Shown: piece by piece, positions 5,338 through 11,990 of the stretch
How the letters are laid out: every line of letters starts with the position of its first letter
How positions within the stretch are numbered: position 1 is the stretch's first letter
Assembly: GCA_023260735.1 (NCBI GenBank)
Contig: JALQUL010000211.1
Span: forward strand, 1 to 12,618
Length of the DNA stretch: 12,618 bases
Source of the DNA: Limnohabitans sp.
Lineage (GTDB): Bacteria > Pseudomonadota > Gammaproteobacteria > Burkholderiales > Burkholderiaceae_C
Direction: 5' to 3'
Program-made: the position numbers and the translations under genes
Notes under the pieces: model-generated
The model's input: only the letters and a program-made list of their open reading frames with translations
Told to the model about the DNA's origin: nothing
The model's database searches: none

Positions 5338-7077
5338 TTAAGATTTGCTGAGGATGTCAGCCATACGTTCACCAATTAAGGCGCAGGTGGCCATAGTGGC
5401 AACAGTGGCAATACGCGGCATGATGGAGCTATCGGCAATACGTAAACCTTGTACGCCATTGACTCGTAAATTGGCATCCACTACGGCCTCGCTGTCTTTG
5501 CCCATACGGCAAGTACCAGCTTGATGGAAATAAGTGGTTGCGCCATTACGTACAAAATCTTCCATGGCTTTGCCAGTTAATTTTTCAGCAGGTGCAACTT
5601 CACGTTTAACAAAGTCTTTCATGGCTGCTGAATTACCAATTTCACGGCTCACTTCAATACCAAAGGCAAGTGCTTTTACATCATCTGGATGACTCAAGAA
5701 CTGGGCATCTACAATAGGTCTGTCTTTAGCATCGGCAGAGCGTAACTTGACCTCACCACGGCTCTTAGGAGCCACTAGACCTGCGCACAAGGCCCAGCTG
5801 GTATTAGGTGGTGCGTATTGGCTTTTAACTACTTCGCTGGCATAAGGCAATTCAATTTGAACCAAATTAACATCTGGTGAAGCTAATGAAGATTGGCTCT
5901 TTAAGAAACCAGCTACATTGGCTGCACTATTGCGATGCGGTATGTATTCTTTGGGTTCCCAAATGCAACCACCGTGCAAAATATGATCTTGGAAATTCTT
6001 ACCCACTTGACCAGAATTCACCACGGTTTTAATGCCATGGGCTTTTAATTGGGCTTCTTCACCAATACCACTTAACATTAATAATTTAGGAGTGTTAATA
6101 CCGCCTGCACTCACAATCACTTCGGTATTTGCACCAATCACACTCTGTACACCTGCACGAGTAATTCTGACGCCTGTTACTCGTGTGCCTTTCAGCTCTA
6201 ATTTATCGACATGAGTATTTACTAAAACCGTTACATTAGGTTTAGACAAAACTGGATATAAATAAGACCTCGCCATACTTTGACGACGGCCGTCGCGGAT
6301 AATTTGGTTCATGAAGGCAAAACCAATACCGGCTTCTTCGCGTTTACCGTTTTGATCATCAAACACAGGGTAGCCCAATGCCTGACAAGCAGCCAACATA
6401 GCAGGTGCTACTGGATGCGGATTGTTAGCTGGTTGGCACCATACAGGGCCGCCTTTGCCTCTATAACGCTCACTAGGTGCGCCTTGCCAATTTTCCATAC
6501 GGCGATAGACTTCTAATCCAGACTCATAGCCCCAAGCAGCATCACCACTGGCTTGCGCCCAAAACTCTAAGTCTTGTTTAAATGGTCTAGCCCAAATAGT
6601 GGCGTTAATACTGCTACCACCACCTACCACTTTGCCCATATGCTCTGGAATGGCACGGTTGTTAGTACTAGCAGAAGGAATGGAAACATCACCCCAATCG
6701 CGCTCTGAACCTAAATTGGTAAACCAAACATTTGGATTCATCACAGAGGGAGCGGTATCCCAATCGCCAGCTTCAATCATTAAAATAGAAGCGTCTTTAC
6801 GCAAAGCCAAACGGCCTACCATTGCACAAGCTGCAGAACCAGTACCCACCACTACATAATCATAAGAAGCACTTAATTTGGCACTACGCTGATCTTGATT
6901 CGCACGGATGGCATCCAACTCATCGGCCAAAGCTGGCAACCCTGCTACTGCTACACCGGCTGCAACAGCTGCTCGAATAAAACTTCTTCTGTCTAAACGT
7001 CCTGCAATAAAACGACGTTCTAGATTTTCTAGAACCTGATCTTGAACTTCTAAATTTCTTTGGTTATCAATTTTCAT
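5338..7077 (-). CDS. Tat-exported GMC-family FAD-dependent alcohol dehydrogenase/oxidase
   Basis: This is a 579-residue glucose-methanol-choline oxidoreductase. After an N-terminal extension there is a twin-arginine motif (R30-R31 in DRRSFIRAA), a hydrophobic stretch and an ALA-D site near 51, so periplasmic export is likely. The FAD-binding strand is YVVVGTGSAACA at about 74-85, with Ala where the third Gly of GxGxxG is common. It is followed by ILMIEAGD at 98-105, GMC signature 1 at 148-164 (GKVVGGGSSINATIWAR) and signature 2 at 325-339 (GGINTPKLLMLSGIG). H518 in YFHQAGTCRMG is the conserved catalytic His. The second catalytic position, normally Asn or His (PSGNTMAP-like), appears to be A560 in RIATVATMAT. 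It is the first gene after a promoter-like gap and probably co-transcribed with the ALDH. The substrate is unknown. Confidence 0.88.
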   Translation of the reverse strand: MKIDNQRNLEVQDQVLENLERRFIAGRLDRRSFIRAAVAAGVAVAGLPALADELDAIRANQDQRSAKLSASYDYVVVGTGSAACAMVGRLALRKDASILMIEAGDWDTAPSVMNPNVWFTNLGSERDWGDVSIPSASTNNRAIPEHMGKVVGGGSSINATIWARPFKQDLEFWAQASGDAAWGYESGLEVYRRMENWQGAPSERYRGKGGPVWCQPANNPHPVAPAMLAACQALGYPVFDDQNGKREEAGIGFAFMNQIIRDGRRQSMARSYLYPVLSKPNVTVLVNTHVDKLELKGTRVTGVRITRAGVQSVIGANTEVIVSAGGINTPKLLMLSGIGEEAQLKAHGIKTVVNSGQVGKNFQDHILHGGCIWEPKEYIPHRNSAANVAGFLKSQSSLASPDVNLVQIELPYASEVVKSQYAPPNTSWALCAGLVAPKSRGEVKLRSADAKDRPIVDAQFLSHPDDVKALAFGIEVSREIGNSAAMKDFVKREVAPAEKLTGKAMEDFVRNGATTYFHQAGTCRMGKDSEAVVDANLRVNGVQGLRIADSSIMPRIATVATMATCALIGERMADILSKS

Positions 7078-7162
7078 TTTTTCAATCCTCTTGAATTTGA
7101 ATTGGTCTCCTTACCTTTACAGACCCCGCTGTAAAAGATGAAAACAATTCTAGAAAAAATGA

Positions 7163-7217
7163 AAACTGCACTATACATCGGGAATTCCCTTAGCATTTTT
7201 GTTCCGTTATAGAACAA
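7163..7217 (-). promoter_or_regulatory. Candidate activator site and promoter for the GMC/ALDH operon
   Basis: A perfect inverted repeat TTGTTC-N7-GAACAA spans 7199-7217, and a second palindrome GGGAATTCCC spans 7180-7189. On the minus strand TATAGT (7175-7170) is a plausible -10 box with no recognisable -35 at 17 bases. A start near 7163 would centre the 19-base repeat at about -45, the position of a class II activator. The adjacent GAF/Fis-HTH regulator is the obvious candidate to bind. Hexamer and start site are inferred; the repeats are seen directly. Confidence 0.4.
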
Positions 7218-7302
7218 CTTTGCTTCAACTACTCGATGTTTCTCCCAATTCAAAACAATCAAACTTCAAAAATTTTTAATCACTTGCTTGTAAAAATTAA
7301 AA

Positions 7303-8613
7303 TTAATTTTTATAAATCGAAACATCAATAGCAAGCTCTTGTACACGCCTATAAATTAGGCCTCTTGATACCTTAAGCCTGGTGGCTACTTTAGAAATAT
7401 TGCCCTTGTATTCGACCAAATATTTCTTTATTAATTCTGCGTCTGCTTGGCGCAAACTATCAATGGACTCCTCTTTAGATGGCTCTGATAAGGGCTCTGG
7501 GTGGAGACTCATTGTGGCGACTGTATTGGCACTTAAAACGCTAGCATTTAAAATATCAGGATTGTCATTGACACTCGTATTGTTGTTAACATTAACTTGA
7601 TTAGTGCCAATCCTAGCGCATAAAGAAGAAGAGGAGTATGAGGAGGGGGAGAGGGCAGGCCTTGAGTGATGAATAGCTAGGCACTGTGGTGGCTGGGAAT
7701 ATTGAGTTTGCAGGTAAACAGAAAATCCATTGCTTAATCTTTGAATAGAGGTGTCTTTACCAGTGAGATCAAAAAAATCAGCCGTGCTTAAATCAAAAAC
7801 CTCTTCTACTCTTATAGAATTTGACGCTATTTCAAAGGGTAACTTTAATAAAGAATGGGCGGCCGTATTAATCCAAACAATTTGTCCGTTATGACTCACT
7901 CCCATCATGCCTACTAATGGTGATTCAATTAAGCCAGGTAAGAATTGGAACTTCACAACTATGCTATCTTTGGCTTGTAACATCAACAAGCGGTTTTCAA
8001 TTGAAGATGCATAAGTGCACACTAACACGCTAGGGTCAAAAGAGAACTGCACTACCTCGCTAGAAATATCTAAAATGCCAGCGAGTTTGCCGTCAATTCC
8101 TCTAATGGGAGCTGCCGCGCAATACATATCTTTAACACTTTCATAATAGTGTTCTGTGCCAGATACACTGGCTTGTTTACCGGTTCTAGCCACTAATCCT
8201 GGAGCGGTAGTGCCTACATATTCTTCTGCCAAATTAACACCGACACGATGCGCAACTGGAATAATTTTTTGTTCTCTTTGACTAGATGGAGTTAAGCCAA
8301 TTAATACGCCTGTGGAGTCGGTTAAAACAGCCGAGCAACTTGAAGAGCGAATGACGGGTAAAAGATTCTCTTGCTCTCTGACCCAAGCCTCTACTAAGGC
8401 TCGGTTGTTTTGAACGGCTAATTGACTTCTGCTATTAGAAACAGGCTGAAATTCAATTTTATCTTGGGGTAGCGTATTGGCTCTGTAGCAACGCATCCAT
8501 GATTGAAAAATTTGTTCTGAAACAATGCCAGAAGGAAGAATGCCCTCTTCAAAATATTTTGCCTTTGCTAAAGCAACTCGATCTTGACGATTATCTGAAA
8601 ATAATTTTAGCAT
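7303..8613 (-). CDS. GAF-PAS-Fis HTH transcriptional regulator lacking the AAA+ domain (AcoR-like ends)
   Basis: The product has 436 residues. The N-terminal ~80 residues contain the IVSEQIFQSWMRC segment seen in AcoR-type activators. A GAF domain follows (about 80-215; EEYVGTTAPGLVARTG, then CAAAPIRGIDGKLAGILDIS), then a PAS-like region (about 222-300; GVSHNGQIVWINTAAHSLL). A Ser/Asn-rich linker (about 315-385) leads to a Fis-type helix-turn-helix (about 388-428; NISKVATRLKVSRGLIYRRV). The central AAA+ ATPase with GAFTGA that would engage sigma-54 is missing: PAS runs straight into the linker. It therefore probably works on sigma-70 promoters. The ATG at 8613 is chosen because GGAG lies 7 bases upstream; a TTG at 8625 has no such site. 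It sits between the gentisate operon terminator and the GMC gene. Confidence 0.85.
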   Translation of the reverse strand: MLKLFSDNRQDRVALAKAKYFEEGILPSGIVSEQIFQSWMRCYRANTLPQDKIEFQPVSNSRSQLAVQNNRALVEAWVREQENLLPVIRSSSCSAVLTDSTGVLIGLTPSSQREQKIIPVAHRVGVNLAEEYVGTTAPGLVARTGKQASVSGTEHYYESVKDMYCAAAPIRGIDGKLAGILDISSEVVQFSFDPSVLVCTYASSIENRLLMLQAKDSIVVKFQFLPGLIESPLVGMMGVSHNGQIVWINTAAHSLLKLPFEIASNSIRVEEVFDLSTADFFDLTGKDTSIQRLSNGFSVYLQTQYSQPPQCLAIHHSRPALSPSSYSSSSLCARIGTNQVNVNNNTSVNDNPDILNASVLSANTVATMSLHPEPLSEPSKEESIDSLRQADAELIKKYLVEYKGNISKVATRLKVSRGLIYRRVQELAIDVSIYKN

Positions 8614-8629
8614 TGGCTTCTCCAAAAAA

Positions 8630-8644
8630 CATCATTTAATGATG
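8630..8644. promoter_or_regulatory. Perfect-arm palindrome just upstream of the regulator gene
   Basis: CATCATT (8630-8636) and AATGATG (8638-8644) form 7-base arms around a single T. The palindrome lies 16 bases before the regulator ATG, next to its ribosome binding site. It could be an autoregulatory operator or a translation-blocking hairpin. It differs in sequence from the TTGTTC repeat upstream of the GMC gene. Confidence 0.4.
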
Positions 8645-8668
8645 ACAAGTCAATTGCTTCATTTTTAT

Positions 8669-8698
8669 AAAAAAAGAGGACTAAAAAGTCCCCTTTTT
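8669..8698 (-). terminator. Rho-independent terminator of the gentisate operon
   Basis: On the minus strand GGGGACT (8693-8687) pairs with AGTCCTC (8682-8676) around a TTTT loop, with one G-U wobble. Flanking A/T runs extend the stem and a seven-base T-run (plus-strand A at 8669-8675) follows. It begins directly after the maleylpyruvate isomerase stop codon. It separates the gentisate genes from the regulator. Confidence 0.8.
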
Positions 8699-9337
8699 TT
8701 AAGAAGCGTCCGGTTGTTGTGCAGGAGCTGCTTTTTGAAATGCTTGCAGCCTCATACAATTTGATTCAATTTCAGCAATAAGTGGCCATTGATTTAAATT
8801 GACTTTAAATCTTCTTGCACTTTCAATTTGCGGAATTAGATAAATATCAGCAATAGTGGGGGCCTGTTCAAAACAAAACCCTTGTCGATTTTTATCTGCC
8901 GCTAGCAAGGCCTCTAAGGCATTGAACCCATCCGTAATCCAATTAGCACACCATTGATTAATAGCCTCCTCATTGGCGCCCAATTGATGACGTAAATATT
9001 CTAAAATTCTACGATTATTAATTGGATGGATATCACAACCGACTATTGCTGCTAAAGCTCTCACATGGGCACGTTGTTCTGGATTACTTGGCAACAAAGC
9101 TGGAAACGGATGCTTTTCTTCCAACCACTCAATAATGGCGGGTGATTGAATAAGTGGTTGTTCACCAAGGTCTAATACCGGAACAAAGCCTTGAGGGTTT
9201 ATTGCTTTAAATGCGGCGGTTAAGTGTTGCTCGGTTCGTAAATCAACTGCAATGTAGTCTGGGTTTAAACCCTTTAACTCTAGTGCAATACGCAAACGAT
9301 GCGAGGTCCCGCTTCTAAAAAAGTTATATAACTTCAT
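8699..9337 (-). CDS. nagL: Maleylpyruvate isomerase (glutathione-dependent, zeta-class GST fold)
   Basis: This 212-residue enzyme isomerises maleylpyruvate to fumarylpyruvate with glutathione, the second step of gentisate degradation. It follows the pattern of Ralstonia U2 NagL closely: FFRSGTSHRLRIAL (7-19 region) in place of the SS-x-S motif of eukaryotic maleylacetoacetate isomerases, NPQGFVPVLD (47-56), the glutathione-contacting QSPAIIEWLEE (64-74), GCDIHPINNRRILEYL (100-115) and the C-terminal ARRFKVNL and KAAPAQQPD segments. Length is normal. It starts 11 bases after the fumarylpyruvate hydrolase stop codon and shows no strong ribosome binding site, so translational coupling is likely. 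It is the last gene before the terminator. Maleylacetoacetate isomerase is the alternative, but the nagI/nagK neighbours favour maleylpyruvate. Confidence 0.9.
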   Translation of the reverse strand: MKLYNFFRSGTSHRLRIALELKGLNPDYIAVDLRTEQHLTAAFKAINPQGFVPVLDLGEQPLIQSPAIIEWLEEKHPFPALLPSNPEQRAHVRALAAIVGCDIHPINNRRILEYLRHQLGANEEAINQWCANWITDGFNALEALLAADKNRQGFCFEQAPTIADIYLIPQIESARRFKVNLNQWPLIAEIESNCMRLQAFQKAAPAQQPDAS

Positions 9338-9348
9338 AAGCTAATCTA

Positions 9349-10047
9349 TTATTGTGCATCGCTAATTTGTAGCGTAACTTCGGCAACACCTTCTACACGG
9401 CCCGTAATTTTGTCGCCGCTTACTACCGCACCTACCCCCTCTGGAGTACCTGTGTAAATTAAATCGCCAGGTTGCAAATGGTAAAACAATGAAAGGTCAG
9501 CAATAATTTCACGCACATTCCAAATTAATTTATCAACATTAGATGATTGCTTGGTTTGACCATTGACTTCAAGCGCAATTTGGCCTTGATCAATAATTTG
9601 GCCTTGCATTGGCACAATTTCGGTACATACAGATGATTGCTCTACATCTTTACCCAAATCCCAAGGACGACCTTTGTCGCGTGCGACCAATTGCAAATCT
9701 CGGCGTGTCATATCTAGACCTGCTGCATAGCCATAAATAATTTCATGTGCATTTTCGGCGCTCACTCTAAAACCTTCCTTACCAATTGCCACCACCATTT
9801 CCATTTCAAAATGATAGTTGTTGGTTTCTGGTGGATAGGCAATAGTAGAACCACTCTCGACCAATGTTTGTGGTGCTTTTGTAAAATAAAAAGGACGCTC
9901 TACTGTTTTATCTACAGGGCGGCCCATTTCTACGGCATGAGCATGGTAATTACGACCCACAAAAAATAAACGATTAATTGGAAAACGCTTTGTATTACCA
10001 CGAATAGCTAATGACTGAACCGCTGGGGGATTAAAAATATAGGTCAT
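9349..10047 (-). CDS. nagK: Fumarylpyruvate hydrolase (FAH family)
   Basis: This 232-residue member of the fumarylacetoacetate hydrolase superfamily splits fumarylpyruvate into fumarate and pyruvate, the last step of the gentisate route. The N-terminus (IFNPPAVQSLAIRG, then FFVGRNYHAHAVEMG) is typical of the NagK branch. Metal ligands visible are E81 and E83 in HFEMEMVVA and D112 in GLDMTRRDLQ. The KGRPWDLGKD segment (125-134) and GTPEGVG (200-206) complete the active site. The length fits the bacterial single-domain form. Its start is preceded only by a weak GAGAA, and it lies 39 bases after the dioxygenase stop codon. The family call is firm; fumarylpyruvate as substrate rests on the adjacent genes. 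Confidence 0.92.
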   Translation of the reverse strand: MTYIFNPPAVQSLAIRGNTKRFPINRLFFVGRNYHAHAVEMGRPVDKTVERPFYFTKAPQTLVESGSTIAYPPETNNYHFEMEMVVAIGKEGFRVSAENAHEIIYGYAAGLDMTRRDLQLVARDKGRPWDLGKDVEQSSVCTEIVPMQGQIIDQGQIALEVNGQTKQSSNVDKLIWNVREIIADLSLFYHLQPGDLIYTGTPEGVGAVVSGDKITGRVEGVAEVTLQISDAQ

Positions 10048-10086
10048 AAAAATTCTCGATTAAAAAATAAAAATAAAATGGTTTTT

Positions 10087-11127
10087 TTATCCACGATTTT
10101 CGTAAATACCTAACTTACGATGTAATGGAGATTCATCTGCAATAAATAAAAAAGCTGGTTGATGGTCGTGTAGATTTTTTAAGGTTACACTTTCATAACC
10201 CGGCGAACAACAGGTGTCGGCCTCTTGCATTTCAAAAGTTTGACCCACTACTTGTGCCTGCACAGACCCTTCTATTACATGAAACACTTGTGCCGGCGAG
10301 CGAGCCGGCAGACGCAAAGTTTGACCAGGTCTTAGCATTAAAGCGTAATAGCCCAAAATATTTTCTGCATCTGTTCCGGTTTCTGGATTGACATAATTGA
10401 CCTGTATCATTTCAAGTGAGGCATCATCAAAACCCATACTTTGCAAAGCCAATTTGGCGTCTTTCCAAGCGTATCGCAACATCGGATAGGTTTTTTTACT
10501 TCTTTCAAACACTTGGCTAGGCACAATACCAGCACGAGCATATTGCTGATCACTTTGCCCTGGACGAATCACTTGTCGGTCACCATTGATGTGATAACTT
10601 GCCTCTATGTAATACATTAAAGGCAAATCTAAAACATCTAACCAAATAACGGGGTCAGTACCATCGTGACCATGCTCATGCCATAAACCTGTGGGAGTTA
10701 AAATAAGATCTCCTCGGCTCATCGGACACTTTTCACCATTTACGGTGGTATAAGCTCCCTCGCCCTCCACAATCATCCTCACCGCATTGGGTGTATGCCT
10801 ATGACTAGGTGCCCATTCACCTGGTAGCAATAATTGCATGCCTAAATAAATAGCAGCACTGGCTTGCATTTTTTCTAAACCATGGCCTGGGTTGGCTAAA
10901 ACCAAGACCCTGCGCTCGGCTTTTTCAATTGGCGTTAATTCGCCAGCCTTCATTAATAAAGGACGCAGCGTTTGGTACTGCCATAGCGTAGCTTTAGTAT
11001 GGCGAGTGGGTACTTGAGGAGGTAGCACTGAACGCAAGCTTGGCCAGAGTGGGACTAAATTTAAATCTCTGAGCTCTTGTACATATTCTTTAGGTAGGTC
11101 TTCTAAACGACCGAGTTCATGTGTCAT
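10087..11127 (-). CDS. nagI: Gentisate 1,2-dioxygenase
   Basis: This 346-residue double-cupin Fe(II) dioxygenase opens the gentisate ring to maleylpyruvate. The first cupin (about 90-170) holds the iron ligands H109 and H111 in APSHRHTPNAVRMIVEG and H150 in GLWHEHGHDG. The second, non-catalytic cupin (about 270-330) carries FHVIEGSVQAQVVG and ends in PLHRKLGIYENRG, typical of NagI-type enzymes. The N-terminal LNLVPLWPSLRSVLPP segment is also typical of the family. Length is normal and no damage is seen. ATG at 11127 is used; a second in-frame ATG is not needed. It is the first enzyme gene after livF, separated by 75 bases. Homogentisate and salicylate dioxygenases are related alternatives, but nagK and nagL neighbours support gentisate. 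Confidence 0.93.
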   Translation of the reverse strand: MTHELGRLEDLPKEYVQELRDLNLVPLWPSLRSVLPPQVPTRHTKATLWQYQTLRPLLMKAGELTPIEKAERRVLVLANPGHGLEKMQASAAIYLGMQLLLPGEWAPSHRHTPNAVRMIVEGEGAYTTVNGEKCPMSRGDLILTPTGLWHEHGHDGTDPVIWLDVLDLPLMYYIEASYHINGDRQVIRPGQSDQQYARAGIVPSQVFERSKKTYPMLRYAWKDAKLALQSMGFDDASLEMIQVNYVNPETGTDAENILGYYALMLRPGQTLRLPARSPAQVFHVIEGSVQAQVVGQTFEMQEADTCCSPGYESVTLKNLHDHQPAFLFIADESPLHRKLGIYENRG

Positions 11128-11202
11128 GTTTATCTCACTTTTTAATTAGTAATAACGTCTGATTGATTTCAAATGATGGACTTATTCAATCTAGGCAACA
11201 AC
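11128..11202 (-). other. Short gap between livF and the dioxygenase gene
   Basis: These 75 bases hold no gene. GATTGA (11161-11166) and TCAATC (11186-11191) are a 6-base inverted repeat with a wide spacer. No terminator is visible, so read-through from the transporter genes into the gentisate genes is plausible. A separate promoter cannot be excluded. Confidence 0.4.
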
Positions 11203-11919
11203 TCAAACACCTAAGTACTCATGCACAATGTTGGCATTTGTTTTTAATTCGTCTGTGCTACCCGACCAAACTACTTTTCCTTTTTCGATTACAAAATGAC
11301 GATTGGCCAACTCCATTAATGGGCCTAAATTTTTATCAATCACAATCATGGAAAGTCCTTCGGCTTTTAACTCGGCTAATGCAGTCCAAATTTCTGCTCG
11401 AATTAAAGGGGCGAGTCCTTCTGTTGCCTCATCTAATACCAATACAGTTGGATTGGTCATCAAGGCTCGGCCTATCGCAAGCATTTGTTGTTCACCACCG
11501 GACAACTGAGAACCAAAATTATTTTTTCGCTCATTGAGTCTTGGAAAAAATTGATAAACTCGTTTTAAATCCCAAACCTTGAGCGATTGAGTTTTATGTG
11601 TTCTTGCAGTTGCAATTAAATTTTCTTCTACCGTTAAATTGGGGAAAACTTGACGCCCTTCAGGTACTAACGCAAGCCCTTTTCTCGCAATTTCAAACGA
11701 CTCCAAATCTTCAATTCTTTGTTGTTTAAATTCAATCTCTCCTTGAGACGATGCCAATAAACCAAATAAACATTTAATCGTCGTAGATCGACCCATTCCG
11801 TTTCGACCCAACAAGGTAATTACTTCGCCGTTTTGAATCGTAAAGTCAATTCCAAAAAGTACTTGTGCTCGACCATAACTAGCATGCAAATTGGAAACTT
11901 TTAGTAAACTTTTTGTCAT
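11203..11919 (-). CDS. livF: Branched-chain amino acid/aromatic acid-type ABC transporter ATP-binding protein LivF
   Basis: This 238-residue ABC ATPase belongs to the LivF branch of the HAAT (branched-chain amino acid) importers, one of two ATPases on the cytoplasmic side. The signature LSGGEQQ is at 139-145, Walker B VLVLDE at 159-164, and the family-typical PEGRQVFPNLTVEENL at 86-101. Walker A reads GRNGMGRST (38-46): R44 stands where the catalytic Lys is usual. The post-Walker-B segment is VIDKN rather than LVEQN. Both changes recall a LivF subfamily of Burkholderiales as far as I remember. The start overlaps the livG stop by ATGA. Position before the gentisate genes suggests import of an aromatic acid, which is an inference. 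Confidence 0.9.
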   Translation of the reverse strand: MTKSLLKVSNLHASYGRAQVLFGIDFTIQNGEVITLLGRNGMGRSTTIKCLFGLLASSQGEIEFKQQRIEDLESFEIARKGLALVPEGRQVFPNLTVEENLIATARTHKTQSLKVWDLKRVYQFFPRLNERKNNFGSQLSGGEQQMLAIGRALMTNPTVLVLDEATEGLAPLIRAEIWTALAELKAEGLSMIVIDKNLGPLMELANRHFVIEKGKVVWSGSTDELKTNANIVHEYLGV

Positions 11920-11990
11920 ACACTTATTTCCTCATCACCCAAATATACGGCTCGCACTTCAGCGTTATTTTTTACTTCTTCGGGCGTTCC
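11916..11990 (-). CDS. livG: ABC transporter ATP-binding protein LivG, C-terminal end only
   Basis: The minus-strand frame reads GTPEEVKNNAEVRAVYLGDE and five more residues to TGA at 11918-11916. This is the standard LivG C-terminus (GTPEEV...VxxxYLG). The stop overlaps the livF ATG by four bases, as in liv operons. Upstream of the Gly at 11988-11990 similarity ends because the contig switches to purA. About 25 of the usual 250 or so residues are present. LivG would pair with LivF to drive the importer; the permease and binding-protein genes expected further upstream are not in this window. Confidence 0.85.
   Translation of the reverse strand, partial: GTPEEVKNNAEVRAVYLGDEEISV

Noticed and set aside
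6280..6859. Plus-strand frames opposite the GMC gene (and similar ones opposite the ALDH and nagK genes)
   Set aside because: They lie antisense to strongly conserved genes and show no protein family features.
7074..7262. Minus-strand 62-codon frame overlapping the start of the GMC gene by ATGA
   Set aside because: It starts with TTG, has no ribosome binding site, resembles no family I know, and lies across the probable promoter and operator.
8614..8625. TTG start extending the regulator by four residues
   Set aside because: No ribosome binding site precedes it, and the GGAG that serves the ATG at 8613 would be coding.
11161..11191. GATTGA / TCAATC inverted repeat before the dioxygenase gene as an operator
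   Set aside because: Arms are only six bases with a 19-base spacer and no promoter elements beside them; likely chance in AT-rich sequence.
11163..11537. Plus-strand 124-codon frame opposite livF
   Set aside because: It is antisense to conserved LivF coding sequence, including the LSGGEQQ signature, and has no recognisable protein features.
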